From positions 1 to 64,000 of the forward strand of contig NZ_AUAS01000001.1 of NCBI RefSeq assembly GCF_000428845.1: a stretch of 64,000 nucleotides of DNA, in the 5' to 3' direction. The position numbers and the translations under genes are program-made. Of this stretch, positions 27,980 through 36,580 are shown piece after piece (the stretch's first letter is position 1; each line of letters starts with the position of its first letter). Below the pieces are notes generated by a model that ran no database searches, was not told where the DNA came from, and worked only from the letters and a program-made list of their open reading frames with translations. Source of the DNA: Dyadobacter alkalitolerans DSM 23607 (lineage in GTDB: Bacteria > Bacteroidota > Bacteroidia > Cytophagales > Spirosomataceae).

Positions 27980-28010
27980 TTTGAAAACTAATAATTTGAT
28001 CTTAAATTTG
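27980..28010 (+). promoter_or_regulatory. Consensus Bacteroidota promoter of the sulfur operon
   Basis: TTTG at 27980-27983, a 19-base spacer and TAAATTTG at 28003-28010 match the TTTG/TAnnTTTG consensus completely. Transcription would start near 28017, just before the palindrome at 28018-28043. Confidence 0.75.
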
Positions 28011-28017
28011 GCACCCG

Positions 28018-28043
28018 AAATAGCAAACATTTGTTTGCTATTT
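28018..28043 (+). promoter_or_regulatory. 26-bp palindrome at the predicted transcript start
   Basis: AAATAGCAAACA (28018-28029) and TGTTTGCTATTT (28032-28043) are perfect 12-bp arms around two T. It begins at the predicted start of the sulfur-operon transcript. It may be a repressor operator or, as RNA, a 5' stabilising hairpin; the following TTTT also allows weak termination. Confidence 0.6.
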
Positions 28044-28085
28044 TATTGCTTGATTACTCTACAATAATAGTATACTACATAGACT

Positions 28086-29255
28086 TTGAAGGAAGCGGCG
28101 GATTTTACACCCTCATCGGATAAAAATTGGGAATCTCTGGATGTAGCCTACATCGCAAGTGGTGATCCTGAGGAAGATCGGCGCCTGGCGGCACTCGCCC
28201 GGGAAAAGGGTCAGGTGGTTTTCCTGCGCGATCTTCCTGATGAATCCGACGTTCGCTTTGTTGCTTCAACCGCTAGCGCTTCACCGATTGAAGCCGACCA
28301 TAAGCCCACAAGGAATAGTACAAAAACGCCGCTGACCTGGGAAACCATTCAGCAGAAAATCTGGGCGGCCACCATTCGAAAGAGAACACGCACCGAAGTT
28401 GCGGTTAACATCTTCTCCGCGATTGCGTTAATGGTCCTCGGCCACCTGCTTTTCACCTTCTTCACTTACGACCGCCTGACGGTTCTCTGGAACGAACTCG
28501 AATTGAGTGAAGGTTTCTTTTATTATGTTTTGGGCGGTTTCGTGGCGCAGATGATCGATGGCGCATTGGGCATGGCCTATGGCGTTACGGCGGCCACTTT
28601 TCTATTAACATTGGGCGTTCCGCCTTCGGCTGTTAGCGCGAGCGTGCACACTTCTGAAATATTTACCAGCGGGGTTTCGGGTTACATGCACTTGAAATTC
28701 GGCAATGTCAATAGTAAGCTTTTCAAAAAAATCCTGTTTCCGGGCGTTTTAGGCGCTATTACGGGTGCTTACCTCTTATCTTCTTTTGAAAAATATATTT
28801 ACATTATCAAGCCTTTAGTGGCTGTTTATACATTGATTCTGGGAATTCTTATCATCCAGAAAGCGTTAAAGAAGCGAGTTGAAAAGAAGCCAATGACCAA
28901 GATCGGCTGGCTGGCGATGGCAGGCGGAACGCTCGATTCGATCGGTGGCGGCGGTTGGGGACCCATTGTAACATCTACATTGATCGCCCGCGGACGTCAC
29001 CCGAAATACACCATCGGATCGGTCAACCTGGCGGAGTTTTTTGTTTCACTCGCTAGTTCAGTTACCTTCATCAGCCTCATCGGATTTTCACATTGGCAGG
29101 TCGTTCTCGGGCTTATACTCGGTGGTATGGCCGCCGCGCCGATTGCCGCAAACTTATCCAGAAAACTACCGATCAAAACCATGATGATTATGGTTGGAAC
29201 CGTGATTATCATTGTGAGTTTGAGGATTATTTATATGGTGCTGAGCAGTTTATAA
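28086..29255 (+). CDS. TauE/SafE-family sulfite/sulfonate exporter with siroheme-synthase-like remnant
   Basis: This protein of 389 residues begins at TTG 28086, six bases after an in-frame TAG. Residues about 18-60 (DVAYIASGDPEEDRRLAALA, then VVFLRDLPDESDVRFVAST) resemble the end of the precorrin-2 dehydrogenase (CysG N-terminal) domain. The nucleotide-binding first half of that domain is absent. From about 115 follow eight or so membrane helices typical of the TSUP/TauE family, including GALGMAYGVTAATFLLTLGV and GGTLDSIGGGGWGPI. Family members export sulfite or related sulfur anions. It is first in the sulfate-assimilation operon, which fits. The gene for the complete precorrin-2 dehydrogenase/ferrochelatase must be elsewhere or its role is filled differently. 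A frameshifted upstream part cannot fit in the 130-base gap. Confidence 0.85.
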   Translation: MKEAADFTPSSDKNWESLDVAYIASGDPEEDRRLAALAREKGQVVFLRDLPDESDVRFVASTASASPIEADHKPTRNSTKTPLTWETIQQKIWAATIRKRTRTEVAVNIFSAIALMVLGHLLFTFFTYDRLTVLWNELELSEGFFYYVLGGFVAQMIDGALGMAYGVTAATFLLTLGVPPSAVSASVHTSEIFTSGVSGYMHLKFGNVNSKLFKKILFPGVLGAITGAYLLSSFEKYIYIIKPLVAVYTLILGILIIQKALKKRVEKKPMTKIGWLAMAGGTLDSIGGGGWGPIVTSTLIARGRHPKYTIGSVNLAEFFVSLASSVTFISLIGFSHWQVVLGLILGGMAAAPIAANLSRKLPIKTMMIMVGTVIIIVSLRIIYMVLSSL

Positions 29256-29265
29256 AAGACATTTT

Positions 29266-29288
29266 CTAAGTCAGCGCACTTAGTTTTT
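29266..29288 (+). terminator. Weak intrinsic terminator after the exporter gene
   Basis: CTAAGT (29266-29271) and ACTTAG (29278-29283) form a 6-bp stem, followed by TTTTT. The stem is short and AT-rich, so partial read-through into the sulfhydrylase gene is likely. Confidence 0.5.
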
Positions 29289-29335
29289 ATATTAAACAAA
29301 AAAGGCTGAAAGCAAACAGCCAATGAATTCGAATC

Positions 29336-30523
29336 ATGAAAAAGCAAACCAAAGCGATACGCACGCAAACGCCGAAAACCAAGTATCGCGAGCATTCAAC
29401 ACCATTGTTCCTGACCAGCAGCTTCACATTTGAAAGCGCGGAACAGGGAAAAGCACTTTTTGAGGAGACCGAAGAAGGCAACATTTACAGCCGTTTTTCC
29501 AATCCAACTGTGCAGGAATTTGTTGATAAAGTTTGTCTTTTAGAGGATTGTGAAGATGGCGTTGCCACGGCAACCGGTATGGCAGCAGTTTTTGCTAGTA
29601 TGGCTGCGCTGTTAAAAACAGGCGACCACATAATCGCCAGCCGTGCCTTATTCGGCTCTGCACACCAGGTGATTACGCAGATTTTGAGCAAATGGGGCAT
29701 CACATACACGTATCTGGATGCGGACGCAAGCGAAGCGGATTGGGAAGCTGCGGTTCAGCCGAATTCGAAAATGGTGTACCTGGAAACGCCTTCAAACCCA
29801 GGCCTTGACCTTGTGGATTTGGCAATGGTTGGAAGACTTTGCAAAAAACATAACCTGATATTTAACGTTGACAATTGCTTTGCGTCACCAGCATTGCAAA
29901 ATCCTGCGGAATACGGCGCCGATCTGATCGTGCATTCTGCGACCAAATATATGGACGGCCAAGGCCGTGTTTTAGGCGGTGTCGTTGTTGGCAAAAAAGA
30001 ATATATCAAGGAGTTACGATTTTTCTGTCGTCAGACTGGACCATCCATGTCGCCATTCAACGCCTGGGTTTTAACCAAAAGCCTTGAAACATTAGGATTG
30101 AGAATGGACAGACATTGTTCGAATGCATTGGCGCTTGCAGAAGCTTTGGAAAAGCATCCGGATGTAAAATCGGTAAGATATCCATTCCTGGAATCGCATC
30201 CGCAGCACGAACTAGCTAAACAACAAATGTCAGCCGGTGGGGCAATTGTTACGATTGATCTGGAAGGTGGCTTTGAAAGAGTTTCCGCATTTATGGATGC
30301 ACTGGAAATCGCTTCCCTATCTTCCAACCTCGGCGACACGAGAACCATCGTAACCAACCCGAACACAACCACCCACGCCAAACTGAAACCAGAAGAGAAA
30401 AAAGCACTCGGCATCACCGAAGGCCTCATCCGCATTTCAGTCGGCCTGGAAGACATCGAAGATTTGATAGACGACTTCACCAACGCCGTGGAGGTGTCGG
30501 TGAAAAGTGATATATTAGATTGA
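29336..30523 (+). CDS. PLP-dependent O-succinyl/O-acetylhomoserine sulfhydrylase (trans-sulfuration family)
   Basis: This 395-residue enzyme belongs to the Cys/Met metabolism PLP family. It would join sulfide with an activated homoserine to give homocysteine. Signatures include YSRFSNPTVQEF (about 51-62), ATATGMAAVFASMAALL, YLETPSNPGLDLVDL and the PLP lysine in VHSATKYMDGQGRVLGG (about 200-216). The C-terminal part contains RISVGLEDIEDLIDDF. MetZ-type specificity for O-succinylhomoserine is the usual annotation of its close relatives, but the acyl group cannot be decided from sequence alone. The location within the sulfate-assimilation operon supports sulfide fixation. A toxin-antitoxin pair follows directly. 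Confidence 0.9.
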   Translation: MKKQTKAIRTQTPKTKYREHSTPLFLTSSFTFESAEQGKALFEETEEGNIYSRFSNPTVQEFVDKVCLLEDCEDGVATATGMAAVFASMAALLKTGDHIIASRALFGSAHQVITQILSKWGITYTYLDADASEADWEAAVQPNSKMVYLETPSNPGLDLVDLAMVGRLCKKHNLIFNVDNCFASPALQNPAEYGADLIVHSATKYMDGQGRVLGGVVVGKKEYIKELRFFCRQTGPSMSPFNAWVLTKSLETLGLRMDRHCSNALALAEALEKHPDVKSVRYPFLESHPQHELAKQQMSAGGAIVTIDLEGGFERVSAFMDALEIASLSSNLGDTRTIVTNPNTTTHAKLKPEEKKALGITEGLIRISVGLEDIEDLIDDFTNAVEVSVKSDILD

Positions 30524-30547
30524 TAAACACTTAAACATATTCATATC

Positions 30548-30892
30548 ATGCACACATTAACGATTGAAATTCCGGAGCAGTTTGAAAAGGATAAAGTTTT
30601 GCTTTCCATCGCTGTGCAAATTTATCAAAAGGGCGTACTTACGGCAAAGCAGGCGGCAGATCTGGCAGAAGTTCCGATGAATGATATGGTATATTATGCA
30701 ATGCCCGACAGTGATCCTGCAAAGGAATTGATGAAGCCAACAAAAGAATATGATTCAACCGAAGAATGGATTGAGGGCTTGAAAAAAGAGCAAAATTATA
30801 AGGGTTTTGATAAGGAGAGAATGAGAAAGCTTGCCGATGAAATGGACATCCAGGAACCATTGGAGCTTTTACTTTCTCAACTTACTAAATGA
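30548..30892 (+). CDS. UPF0175-like antitoxin
   Basis: This 114-residue protein has an N-terminal strand TLTIEIPEQF followed by IYQKGVLTAKQAADLAEV (about 26-43), which resembles the small helix-turn-helix module of UPF0175 proteins, often paired with PIN toxins. The C-terminal half is acidic and helical (EEWIEGLKKEQNYKGFDKE, EMDIQEPLELLLSQL), as expected for a toxin-binding tail. The stop overlaps the start of the PIN gene in ATGA (30889-30892). Together with the PIN gene it interrupts the sulfur-assimilation genes. Confidence 0.75.
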   Translation: MHTLTIEIPEQFEKDKVLLSIAVQIYQKGVLTAKQAADLAEVPMNDMVYYAMPDSDPAKELMKPTKEYDSTEEWIEGLKKEQNYKGFDKERMRKLADEMDIQEPLELLLSQLTK

Positions 30893-31335
30893 GATATTTT
30901 CTTGACACCAATATTTTACTGGCGTACCTAAGAAAACACCATTTGATAAACACTTTACAGACATACTTTGAAGACGAAGAAGGCGATAGCCAAATGTTTA
31001 CTTCGGCAATTTGTATAGGAGAATTGACATCGATAGGGATTCGAAATCGCTGGGGTAAGCAAAAGATGGCAGCACTTGATTCTCTTGCAGATCTTGTACT
31101 GATCATCCGAACACTGGAAGAACCGATTATTAAGCGTTACGCAGAAATTGACGCATATAGCCAAGGCAGATTGCATGAAAAACAGTTGAAGGATTCAGCG
31201 AGAAACATGGGTAAAAATGACTTGTGGATTGCGGCGACGGCGAGTGTTTTAAATGCAACATTAATAACAACGGACAAGGACTTTGATCATTTGGATAAGG
31301 AATTTTTGAATGTCGCCCGTTTTGAATTGATATAA
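30889..31335 (+). CDS. VapC-like PIN-domain toxin
   Basis: This 148-residue PIN ribonuclease starts at ATG 30889. The first catalytic Asp is in RYFLDTNILLAYL, the conserved Glu in AICIGELTSIG (about 41-51), and the last acidic residues lie in NMGKNDLWIAATASVLNATL and TTDKDFDHL. The catalytic set looks complete. VapC relatives cut tRNA or rRNA; the target here is unknown. It forms a pair with the overlapping upstream antitoxin. The next gene (cysH) begins nine bases later, so it may be transcribed together with the sulfur genes. Confidence 0.88.
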   Translation: MRYFLDTNILLAYLRKHHLINTLQTYFEDEEGDSQMFTSAICIGELTSIGIRNRWGKQKMAALDSLADLVLIIRTLEEPIIKRYAEIDAYSQGRLHEKQLKDSARNMGKNDLWIAATASVLNATLITTDKDFDHLDKEFLNVARFELI

Positions 31336-31343
31336 TATTCACC

Positions 31344-32048
31344 GTGAACGAAACAATAATATCTTCTTTAAACGCTGCCATTGAGGGCAAGAGTGAGACG
31401 GAATCGCTGGCGGTTCTGGCCGATCTTTTTCCTGGCGAGGTTGTGTTTTCGACTAGTTTGGGGTATGAAGATCAGGTTATTACAGATTTTATTTTAAAAA
31501 ATAATCTGAACGTAACGATCTTCACGCTTGATACGGGACGGCTTTTCAGCGAGACTTATATGACGCTGCAAAAGACAAATAATCGTTACGATACGAAGAT
31601 CAAGGTTTACTATCCGCAGACGGATTCTGTGGAAACATTGGTCAGTACGAAAGGGCCTTTGAGCTTTTACGACTCGGTTGAAAACAGGAAGGAATGCTGC
31701 TTTATCCGTAAAGTGGAACCCCTTAACCGGGCTTTGAAGGGCGCGAAGATCTGGGTTACGGGCATCCGGGCGGAGCAATCGGGTAACCGGCATGATATGC
31801 CGCAGCTGGAATGGGATGAGGCGCATCAGCTGGTGAAGTTTCATCCGATTTTGCACTGGTCGTTTGAAGAAGTGAAAACGTATGTGAAATCCAATGGCAT
31901 ACCTTATAATCCGTTGCACGACAAGGGCTTTGTGAGCATTGGCTGCGCGCCTTGCACCCGGGCGATCCAGGAAGGCGAAGATTTCCGCGCCGGACGCTGG
32001 TGGTGGGAAGACGAATCGAAAAAAGAATGTGGCTTGCACGCTAAGTAA
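31344..32048 (+). CDS. cysH: Phosphoadenylyl/adenylyl-sulfate reductase (Fe-S, APS-reductase type)
   Basis: This 234-residue enzyme reduces activated sulfate to sulfite with thioredoxin. It starts with GTG 31344, nine bases after the PIN gene. The fold is PP-loop (FSTSLGYEDQVITDFIL). C118-C119 (KECCFIRK) and C201/C204 (GCAPCTR) make the CC-X81-CxxC motif that binds a [4Fe-4S] cluster in APS reductases, and the catalytic Cys is C229 in KKECGLH. PAPS reductases of the E. coli type lack this cluster. Reduction of APS rather than PAPS therefore follows from family knowledge, and agrees with the absence of an APS kinase gene nearby. cysD follows after 48 bases. Confidence 0.92.
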   Translation: MNETIISSLNAAIEGKSETESLAVLADLFPGEVVFSTSLGYEDQVITDFILKNNLNVTIFTLDTGRLFSETYMTLQKTNNRYDTKIKVYYPQTDSVETLVSTKGPLSFYDSVENRKECCFIRKVEPLNRALKGAKIWVTGIRAEQSGNRHDMPQLEWDEAHQLVKFHPILHWSFEEVKTYVKSNGIPYNPLHDKGFVSIGCAPCTRAIQEGEDFRAGRWWWEDESKKECGLHAK

Positions 32049-32096
32049 GCGAGCGCAGAAAGCCAATTAAAATCTTGTAAGAAAATTAAATTCAAT

Positions 32097-33050
32097 ATGT
32101 CAATTTCAATTAAAGAAGTGTCGGATATCAGCGATCAGGAAGCGAGACGCAAGTCGCCTGATTACCTGGACCAGTTGGAGGCCGAGGCGATTTACATTAT
32201 GCGCGAAGTGGCAGGCCAGTTCGAGCGTCCTGCGTTGTTGTTTTCGGGAGGAAAAGACTCTATTACATTGGTAAGACTTGCCCAAAAGGCATTTGCACCC
32301 GGAAAAATTCCTTTCCCACTCGTTCACGTTGATACCGGACACAATTTTATTGAAGCGATCAATTACCGCGATGAACTCGCCGAAAAGACTGGTTCGAAAC
32401 TGATCGTCCGCTATGTGGAAGACACAATCAAAGCGAAAGGTTTGAAAGAACAAACAGGGAAAAATGCGAGCCGCAACTGGTTGCAAACATTTACCCTTTT
32501 GGACACGATTGAAGAATTTGAATTTGACGCCTGCATCGGCGGTGCGCGTCGTGATGAAGAAAAAGCGCGTGCAAAAGAGCGCATTTTCTCTTTCCGTGAC
32601 GAGTTCGGTCAGTGGGATCCAAAACGTCAGCGTCCTGAACTTTGGAATTTGTTCAATGGACGGATTCACAAAGGCGAAAACGTGCGCGTGTTCCCGATTT
32701 CAAACTGGACGGAACTGGACGTTTGGGCTTATCTGAAAAGAGAAAACATCACGTTACCATCCATTTATTTCGCACACGAGCGTGAATTGATTTTGAGAGA
32801 TGGCAAATTGCTGAACAACACGCCGGTTATAGAGCCCGATGAGCACGATCAGATCGTAAAACGTCAGGTTCGTTTCAGAACTGTTGGAGATATGACCTGC
32901 ACGGCGGCTGTGGAATCGAGCGCAGCTACATTGGACGAGGTTATTGCTGAGATTACTGTTTCCAGGATTAGTGAGCGGGGCGAGACTCGGATTGATGACC
33001 AGCAGACGGAAGCGGCGATGGAGGATAGGAAAAAGGGGGGGTATTTCTGA
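32097..33050 (+). CDS. cysD: Sulfate adenylyltransferase subunit 2
   Basis: This 317-residue small subunit of ATP sulfurylase forms APS from ATP and sulfate, driven by GTP hydrolysis on CysN. The PP-loop is LLFSGGKDSITLVRLA (about 47-62). Other conserved parts are FPLVHVDTGHNF, GGARRDEEKARAKERIFSFR and VFPISNWTELDVW. The C-terminal TVGDMTCTAAVESSA and the tail MEDRKKGGYF are those of CysD. Length is normal (about 300). cysN follows after 27 bases. Confidence 0.96.
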   Translation: MSISIKEVSDISDQEARRKSPDYLDQLEAEAIYIMREVAGQFERPALLFSGGKDSITLVRLAQKAFAPGKIPFPLVHVDTGHNFIEAINYRDELAEKTGSKLIVRYVEDTIKAKGLKEQTGKNASRNWLQTFTLLDTIEEFEFDACIGGARRDEEKARAKERIFSFRDEFGQWDPKRQRPELWNLFNGRIHKGENVRVFPISNWTELDVWAYLKRENITLPSIYFAHERELILRDGKLLNNTPVIEPDEHDQIVKRQVRFRTVGDMTCTAAVESSAATLDEVIAEITVSRISERGETRIDDQQTEAAMEDRKKGGYF

Positions 33051-33077
33051 TCATTCAATCATTCAAAATTAAAAAAG

Positions 33078-34322
33078 GTGGATTTACTAAGATTTATAAC
33101 AGCAGGTTCCGTTGACGATGGGAAGAGTACGTTGATCGGACGCTTGCTTTTTGATACGAAAAATATTTTGGCGGATCAGATGGAGGCCATTGAGCGGGCT
33201 AGTAAGAGCCGCAATGTGGGGGAAATTGATCTGGCTTTGCTGACGGACGGCCTTCGTTCGGAGCGTGAGCAGGGGATTACGATTGACGTTGCTTACAAAT
33301 ATTTCCAGACGCCCAACCGCAAGTTTATCAGCATTGATGCGCCGGGACACATTCAGTATACCAGAAATATGGTTACGGGTGCTTCTAATGCGGATCTGGC
33401 GATTATCCTTGTTGATGCGCGTCATGGTGTGGTGGAGCAAACACGCCGCCATTCACTGATCGCTTCGATGCTGGGCATCCCGCATGTGATCGTGGCGATT
33501 AACAAAATGGACTTGGTAGGAAACTCGGAAGATGCGTTTTTAGAAATCGCAAAATCTTATCAGGAACTTGCTTCCAAGCTAAATATCAAAGATTTGACAT
33601 TAATCCCGGTGAGCGCCTTGAATGGCGATAACATTGTGGACAGATCGGCAAATATGCCCTGGTATACAGGCGAGACATTGCTTTCTGTTTTGGAAACGGT
33701 CAATGTGCTGAAAGATCAGAACCTGGAAGATGGCCGGTTTTCGGTTCAATATGTGATACGCCCTCAGACGGACGAATTGCACGATTACCGCGGATATGCA
33801 GGACGCGTGCAAAGCGGATCTTTCAAAAAAGGTGATCTGATCAAAGTTTTGCCTTCGGAAACAGAATCTAAAATCGCTAAAATTGAATTTGGCGGAAACG
33901 AAATAGAAGAAGCCTCTGTTTTAGAATCGGTTACGATCCTTTTGGAAGACGACATTGACATCAGCCGTGGCGACACGATTGTGTCGGTCAACAACTCGCC
34001 GATCGTAAGCCAGGACATTGAAGCATTGGTTTGCTGGATGGATGATAAAAAAACTTTGAAACCCGGCAACAAATACGTGTTACAGCATGGAACAGCCCGG
34101 TCGAGATGCTCTATCCGCGACATTGAATACCAAATTGACATTAATTCATACGAGAAGCTGGACGAAGTAGAGAGCCTGAAATTGAATGATGTTGCCCGAA
34201 TTGTACTTAGAACAGCCCAACCAATCGCCTACGATCCCTATCAGACCAACCGCGCAAACGGCGCAGCGATCCTGATCGACGAAACGTCGAATGTGACCGT
34301 AGGAGCTTGCATGATTGAATAA
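33078..34322 (+). CDS. cysN: Sulfate adenylyltransferase subunit 1 (GTPase)
   Basis: This 414-residue translation-factor-like GTPase is the large subunit of ATP sulfurylase. It starts with GTG 33078, which puts the P-loop GSVDDGKSTLIGRLLF immediately after the first beta strand (about 9-24). Further GTPase motifs are RSEREQGITIDVAY, DAPGHIQYTRN and NKMD. Beta-barrel domains 2 and 3 follow (GRVQSGSFKKGDLI, RCSIRDIEYQID). There is no fused APS kinase (CysC) domain, so it ends with the normal short CysN. It is followed 14 bases later by the sulfite reductase gene. Confidence 0.95.
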   Translation: MDLLRFITAGSVDDGKSTLIGRLLFDTKNILADQMEAIERASKSRNVGEIDLALLTDGLRSEREQGITIDVAYKYFQTPNRKFISIDAPGHIQYTRNMVTGASNADLAIILVDARHGVVEQTRRHSLIASMLGIPHVIVAINKMDLVGNSEDAFLEIAKSYQELASKLNIKDLTLIPVSALNGDNIVDRSANMPWYTGETLLSVLETVNVLKDQNLEDGRFSVQYVIRPQTDELHDYRGYAGRVQSGSFKKGDLIKVLPSETESKIAKIEFGGNEIEEASVLESVTILLEDDIDISRGDTIVSVNNSPIVSQDIEALVCWMDDKKTLKPGNKYVLQHGTARSRCSIRDIEYQIDINSYEKLDEVESLKLNDVARIVLRTAQPIAYDPYQTNRANGAAILIDETSNVTVGACMIE

Positions 34323-34336
34323 AAGAAATTATCACC

Positions 34337-36565
34337 ATGAGCGAAATATTGATTTCTGATAAAGTATCCGCTGTTGCGAAGCGCGATATCATTGATTTGA
34401 ACCAAAAAATCAATGCATTTAACACGGGCGAAACACCCGAGGAAGCATTCCGTAAGTTCAGGCTTACACGCGGAGTTTACGGCCAGCGCCAGCCGGGCGT
34501 TCAAATGATCCGTATCAAGCTGCCTTACGGACGCATTACGGCGGACCAGCTTGTCAGGATCGCGGACACTTCCGACAAATTTGCGACGGGTAACCTGCAC
34601 GCCACCACACGCCAGGACATTCAGCTGCACTTTGTGAAGCTTTCCGATTCGCCGCAATTGTGGGCCGATCTGGAAGATGCGGGCATTACATTAAAAGAAG
34701 CTTGCGGAAACACCATCCGGAACGTCACGGCTTCATCGATCGCCGGAATTGATCCGGACGAGCCATTCGATGTAACGCCGATCACGCATTCGATTTTTAC
34801 TTATTTCCTCCGCAACCCGATCAATCAGGATATGGGGCGGAAGTTTAAAATTGCTGTTTCTTCTTCTGAAAAAGACTCTGCGTTGGCATTTATCCATGAC
34901 GTTGGTCTGATCGCTAAAATGGGCGTGAATGAAGCTGGTGAAACGGTGAAGGGTTTCAAAGTGCTGATTGGCGGTGGATTGGGCGCGCAGCCTTTTTCTG
35001 CGCAAACAGCTTTTGAATTTCTTGAAGAAGACAAAGTAATTCCTTTCATAGAAGCATTGCTTCGCGTTTTTGACCGTTACGGAGAGCGCGTTCGTCGCCA
35101 TAAGGCGCGGATGAAGTTTCTTTTGAACGATATTGGCCTCGAAGAAATGATGGCGCGCGTGGAAGAACAACGCGTTGCGCTTAAAAATAAGGTTTTCACC
35201 ATTCCCGAAGATCTGTTTGGCACGAAGGAAGTGGAGTCTATCAACTACGCTTCCCGTCCGGCGTTGACAGAAGCTGAGATCCTGAACATCGCTGCTCAAA
35301 GCATTGAAGCGGATAAGCGGGATATTTTTACAAAATGGCTGAGAACCAACACTTTTGAACAAAAACAGAAAGGCTGGTATGCGATTCAGTTACGTGTGCT
35401 TTTGGGCGATATGCATTCAGATACGGCACGTCAGCTTGCGAATGTGGTTCGGCAATATGCTGCGGATGACATTCGTGTGACGGTGAACCAGGGCTACGTG
35501 CTTCGTTTTGTGAAAGGCGAAGATCTGGTTGCAATTTATCACGAATTGGCGAAATTGGGCCTTGCTGCGCCGGGCTTCGACAGCACCATGGATATTACAA
35601 CGTGCCCGGGAACAGACACTTGTAACCTGGCCATTTCCAGCAGCTACGGCATTACGCGCGTGCTGGAAGATGTGATGCGCGACGAATATCCTGAAATGAT
35701 TTACAATCAGGACATTAAGATCAAAATCAGCGGTTGCATGAATGGCTGCGGTCAGCATAATGCGTCTAACATTGGTTTTCACGGAAGCTCTATCAAAAAC
35801 GGCAAGCTGGTGCTCCCCGCATTGCAGGTTTTGCTGGGCGGCGGTTTCTCTGGCGATGGCATTGGTCTGATTGGCGATAAGGTGATCAAAGTCCCAACTA
35901 AACGCGGTCCGGAAGTGTTGCGCGCATTGTTTGATGATTTTGAGACCAATGCTTTTGATGGTGAATATTACAACCAATATTACCAGCGTCAGACCAAAAA
36001 TTACTTCTTCCAGTTACTGAAACCAATTGCCGACCTGACAACATTGCAGGACGATGATTACCGCGATTGGGACCACGATGAATTGTTCAAAACAGAAATC
36101 GGGGTTGGAGAATGTGCGAGTGTGCTGGTTGACCTTGTGGCGACGACCATCACGGAAGGACAGGAAAAATTGAATCTTGCCAAAGAAAACTATGAATCGG
36201 GAATCTGGGCGGATGCGATTTACCATGCTTATAATGTGCTGATCACAGGTGCAAAAGGGTTGTTAATGACCAAAGATGTGACTCTGAACACGCAGTATGG
36301 CATTGTTAATGACTTTGAGACATATTTCGGACAGGATTTTAAATATGAAACGCCTGCGGAATTCGCTCGTGAAGACAAAGCAGAAACGCCATTCCGTTCG
36401 CTGGCATTCAGCATCAATCATTTTGAGCCGACCCAGGAATTTGCGACTTATTTCCTGAGCACCGCAGAACAATTCCTGAATTTTGTACGCGAAACACGCG
36501 AAGCACAATTAGTGGAAACCGGCGAACCGGCTTTGCAAGAATTGTCATTCGGAAAAGATAGTTAA
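34337..36565 (+). CDS. Siroheme nitrite/sulfite reductase with C-terminal helical extension
   Basis: This enzyme of 742 residues reduces sulfite to sulfide; sulfite is inferred from the operon. Two ferrodoxin-like/siroheme repeats are present. The siroheme-[4Fe-4S] Cys ligands are C423 and C429 (TCPGTDTCNLA) and C467 and C471 (GCMNGCGQHN). The substrate loop includes KFATGNLHATTRQDIQLHF. Ferredoxin-dependent enzymes of this type normally end near residue 560-600. Here about 130 more residues follow, with an all-helical part (EKLNLAKENYESGIWADAIY) resembling a HEPN domain, as seen in many Bacteroidota relatives. It would receive electrons from a separate donor, as no flavin domain is present. 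Confidence 0.93.
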   Translation: MSEILISDKVSAVAKRDIIDLNQKINAFNTGETPEEAFRKFRLTRGVYGQRQPGVQMIRIKLPYGRITADQLVRIADTSDKFATGNLHATTRQDIQLHFVKLSDSPQLWADLEDAGITLKEACGNTIRNVTASSIAGIDPDEPFDVTPITHSIFTYFLRNPINQDMGRKFKIAVSSSEKDSALAFIHDVGLIAKMGVNEAGETVKGFKVLIGGGLGAQPFSAQTAFEFLEEDKVIPFIEALLRVFDRYGERVRRHKARMKFLLNDIGLEEMMARVEEQRVALKNKVFTIPEDLFGTKEVESINYASRPALTEAEILNIAAQSIEADKRDIFTKWLRTNTFEQKQKGWYAIQLRVLLGDMHSDTARQLANVVRQYAADDIRVTVNQGYVLRFVKGEDLVAIYHELAKLGLAAPGFDSTMDITTCPGTDTCNLAISSSYGITRVLEDVMRDEYPEMIYNQDIKIKISGCMNGCGQHNASNIGFHGSSIKNGKLVLPALQVLLGGGFSGDGIGLIGDKVIKVPTKRGPEVLRALFDDFETNAFDGEYYNQYYQRQTKNYFFQLLKPIADLTTLQDDDYRDWDHDELFKTEIGVGECASVLVDLVATTITEGQEKLNLAKENYESGIWADAIYHAYNVLITGAKGLLMTKDVTLNTQYGIVNDFETYFGQDFKYETPAEFAREDKAETPFRSLAFSINHFEPTQEFATYFLSTAEQFLNFVRETREAQLVETGEPALQELSFGKDS

Positions 36566-36580
36566 AAATGGCCGTTGGTC

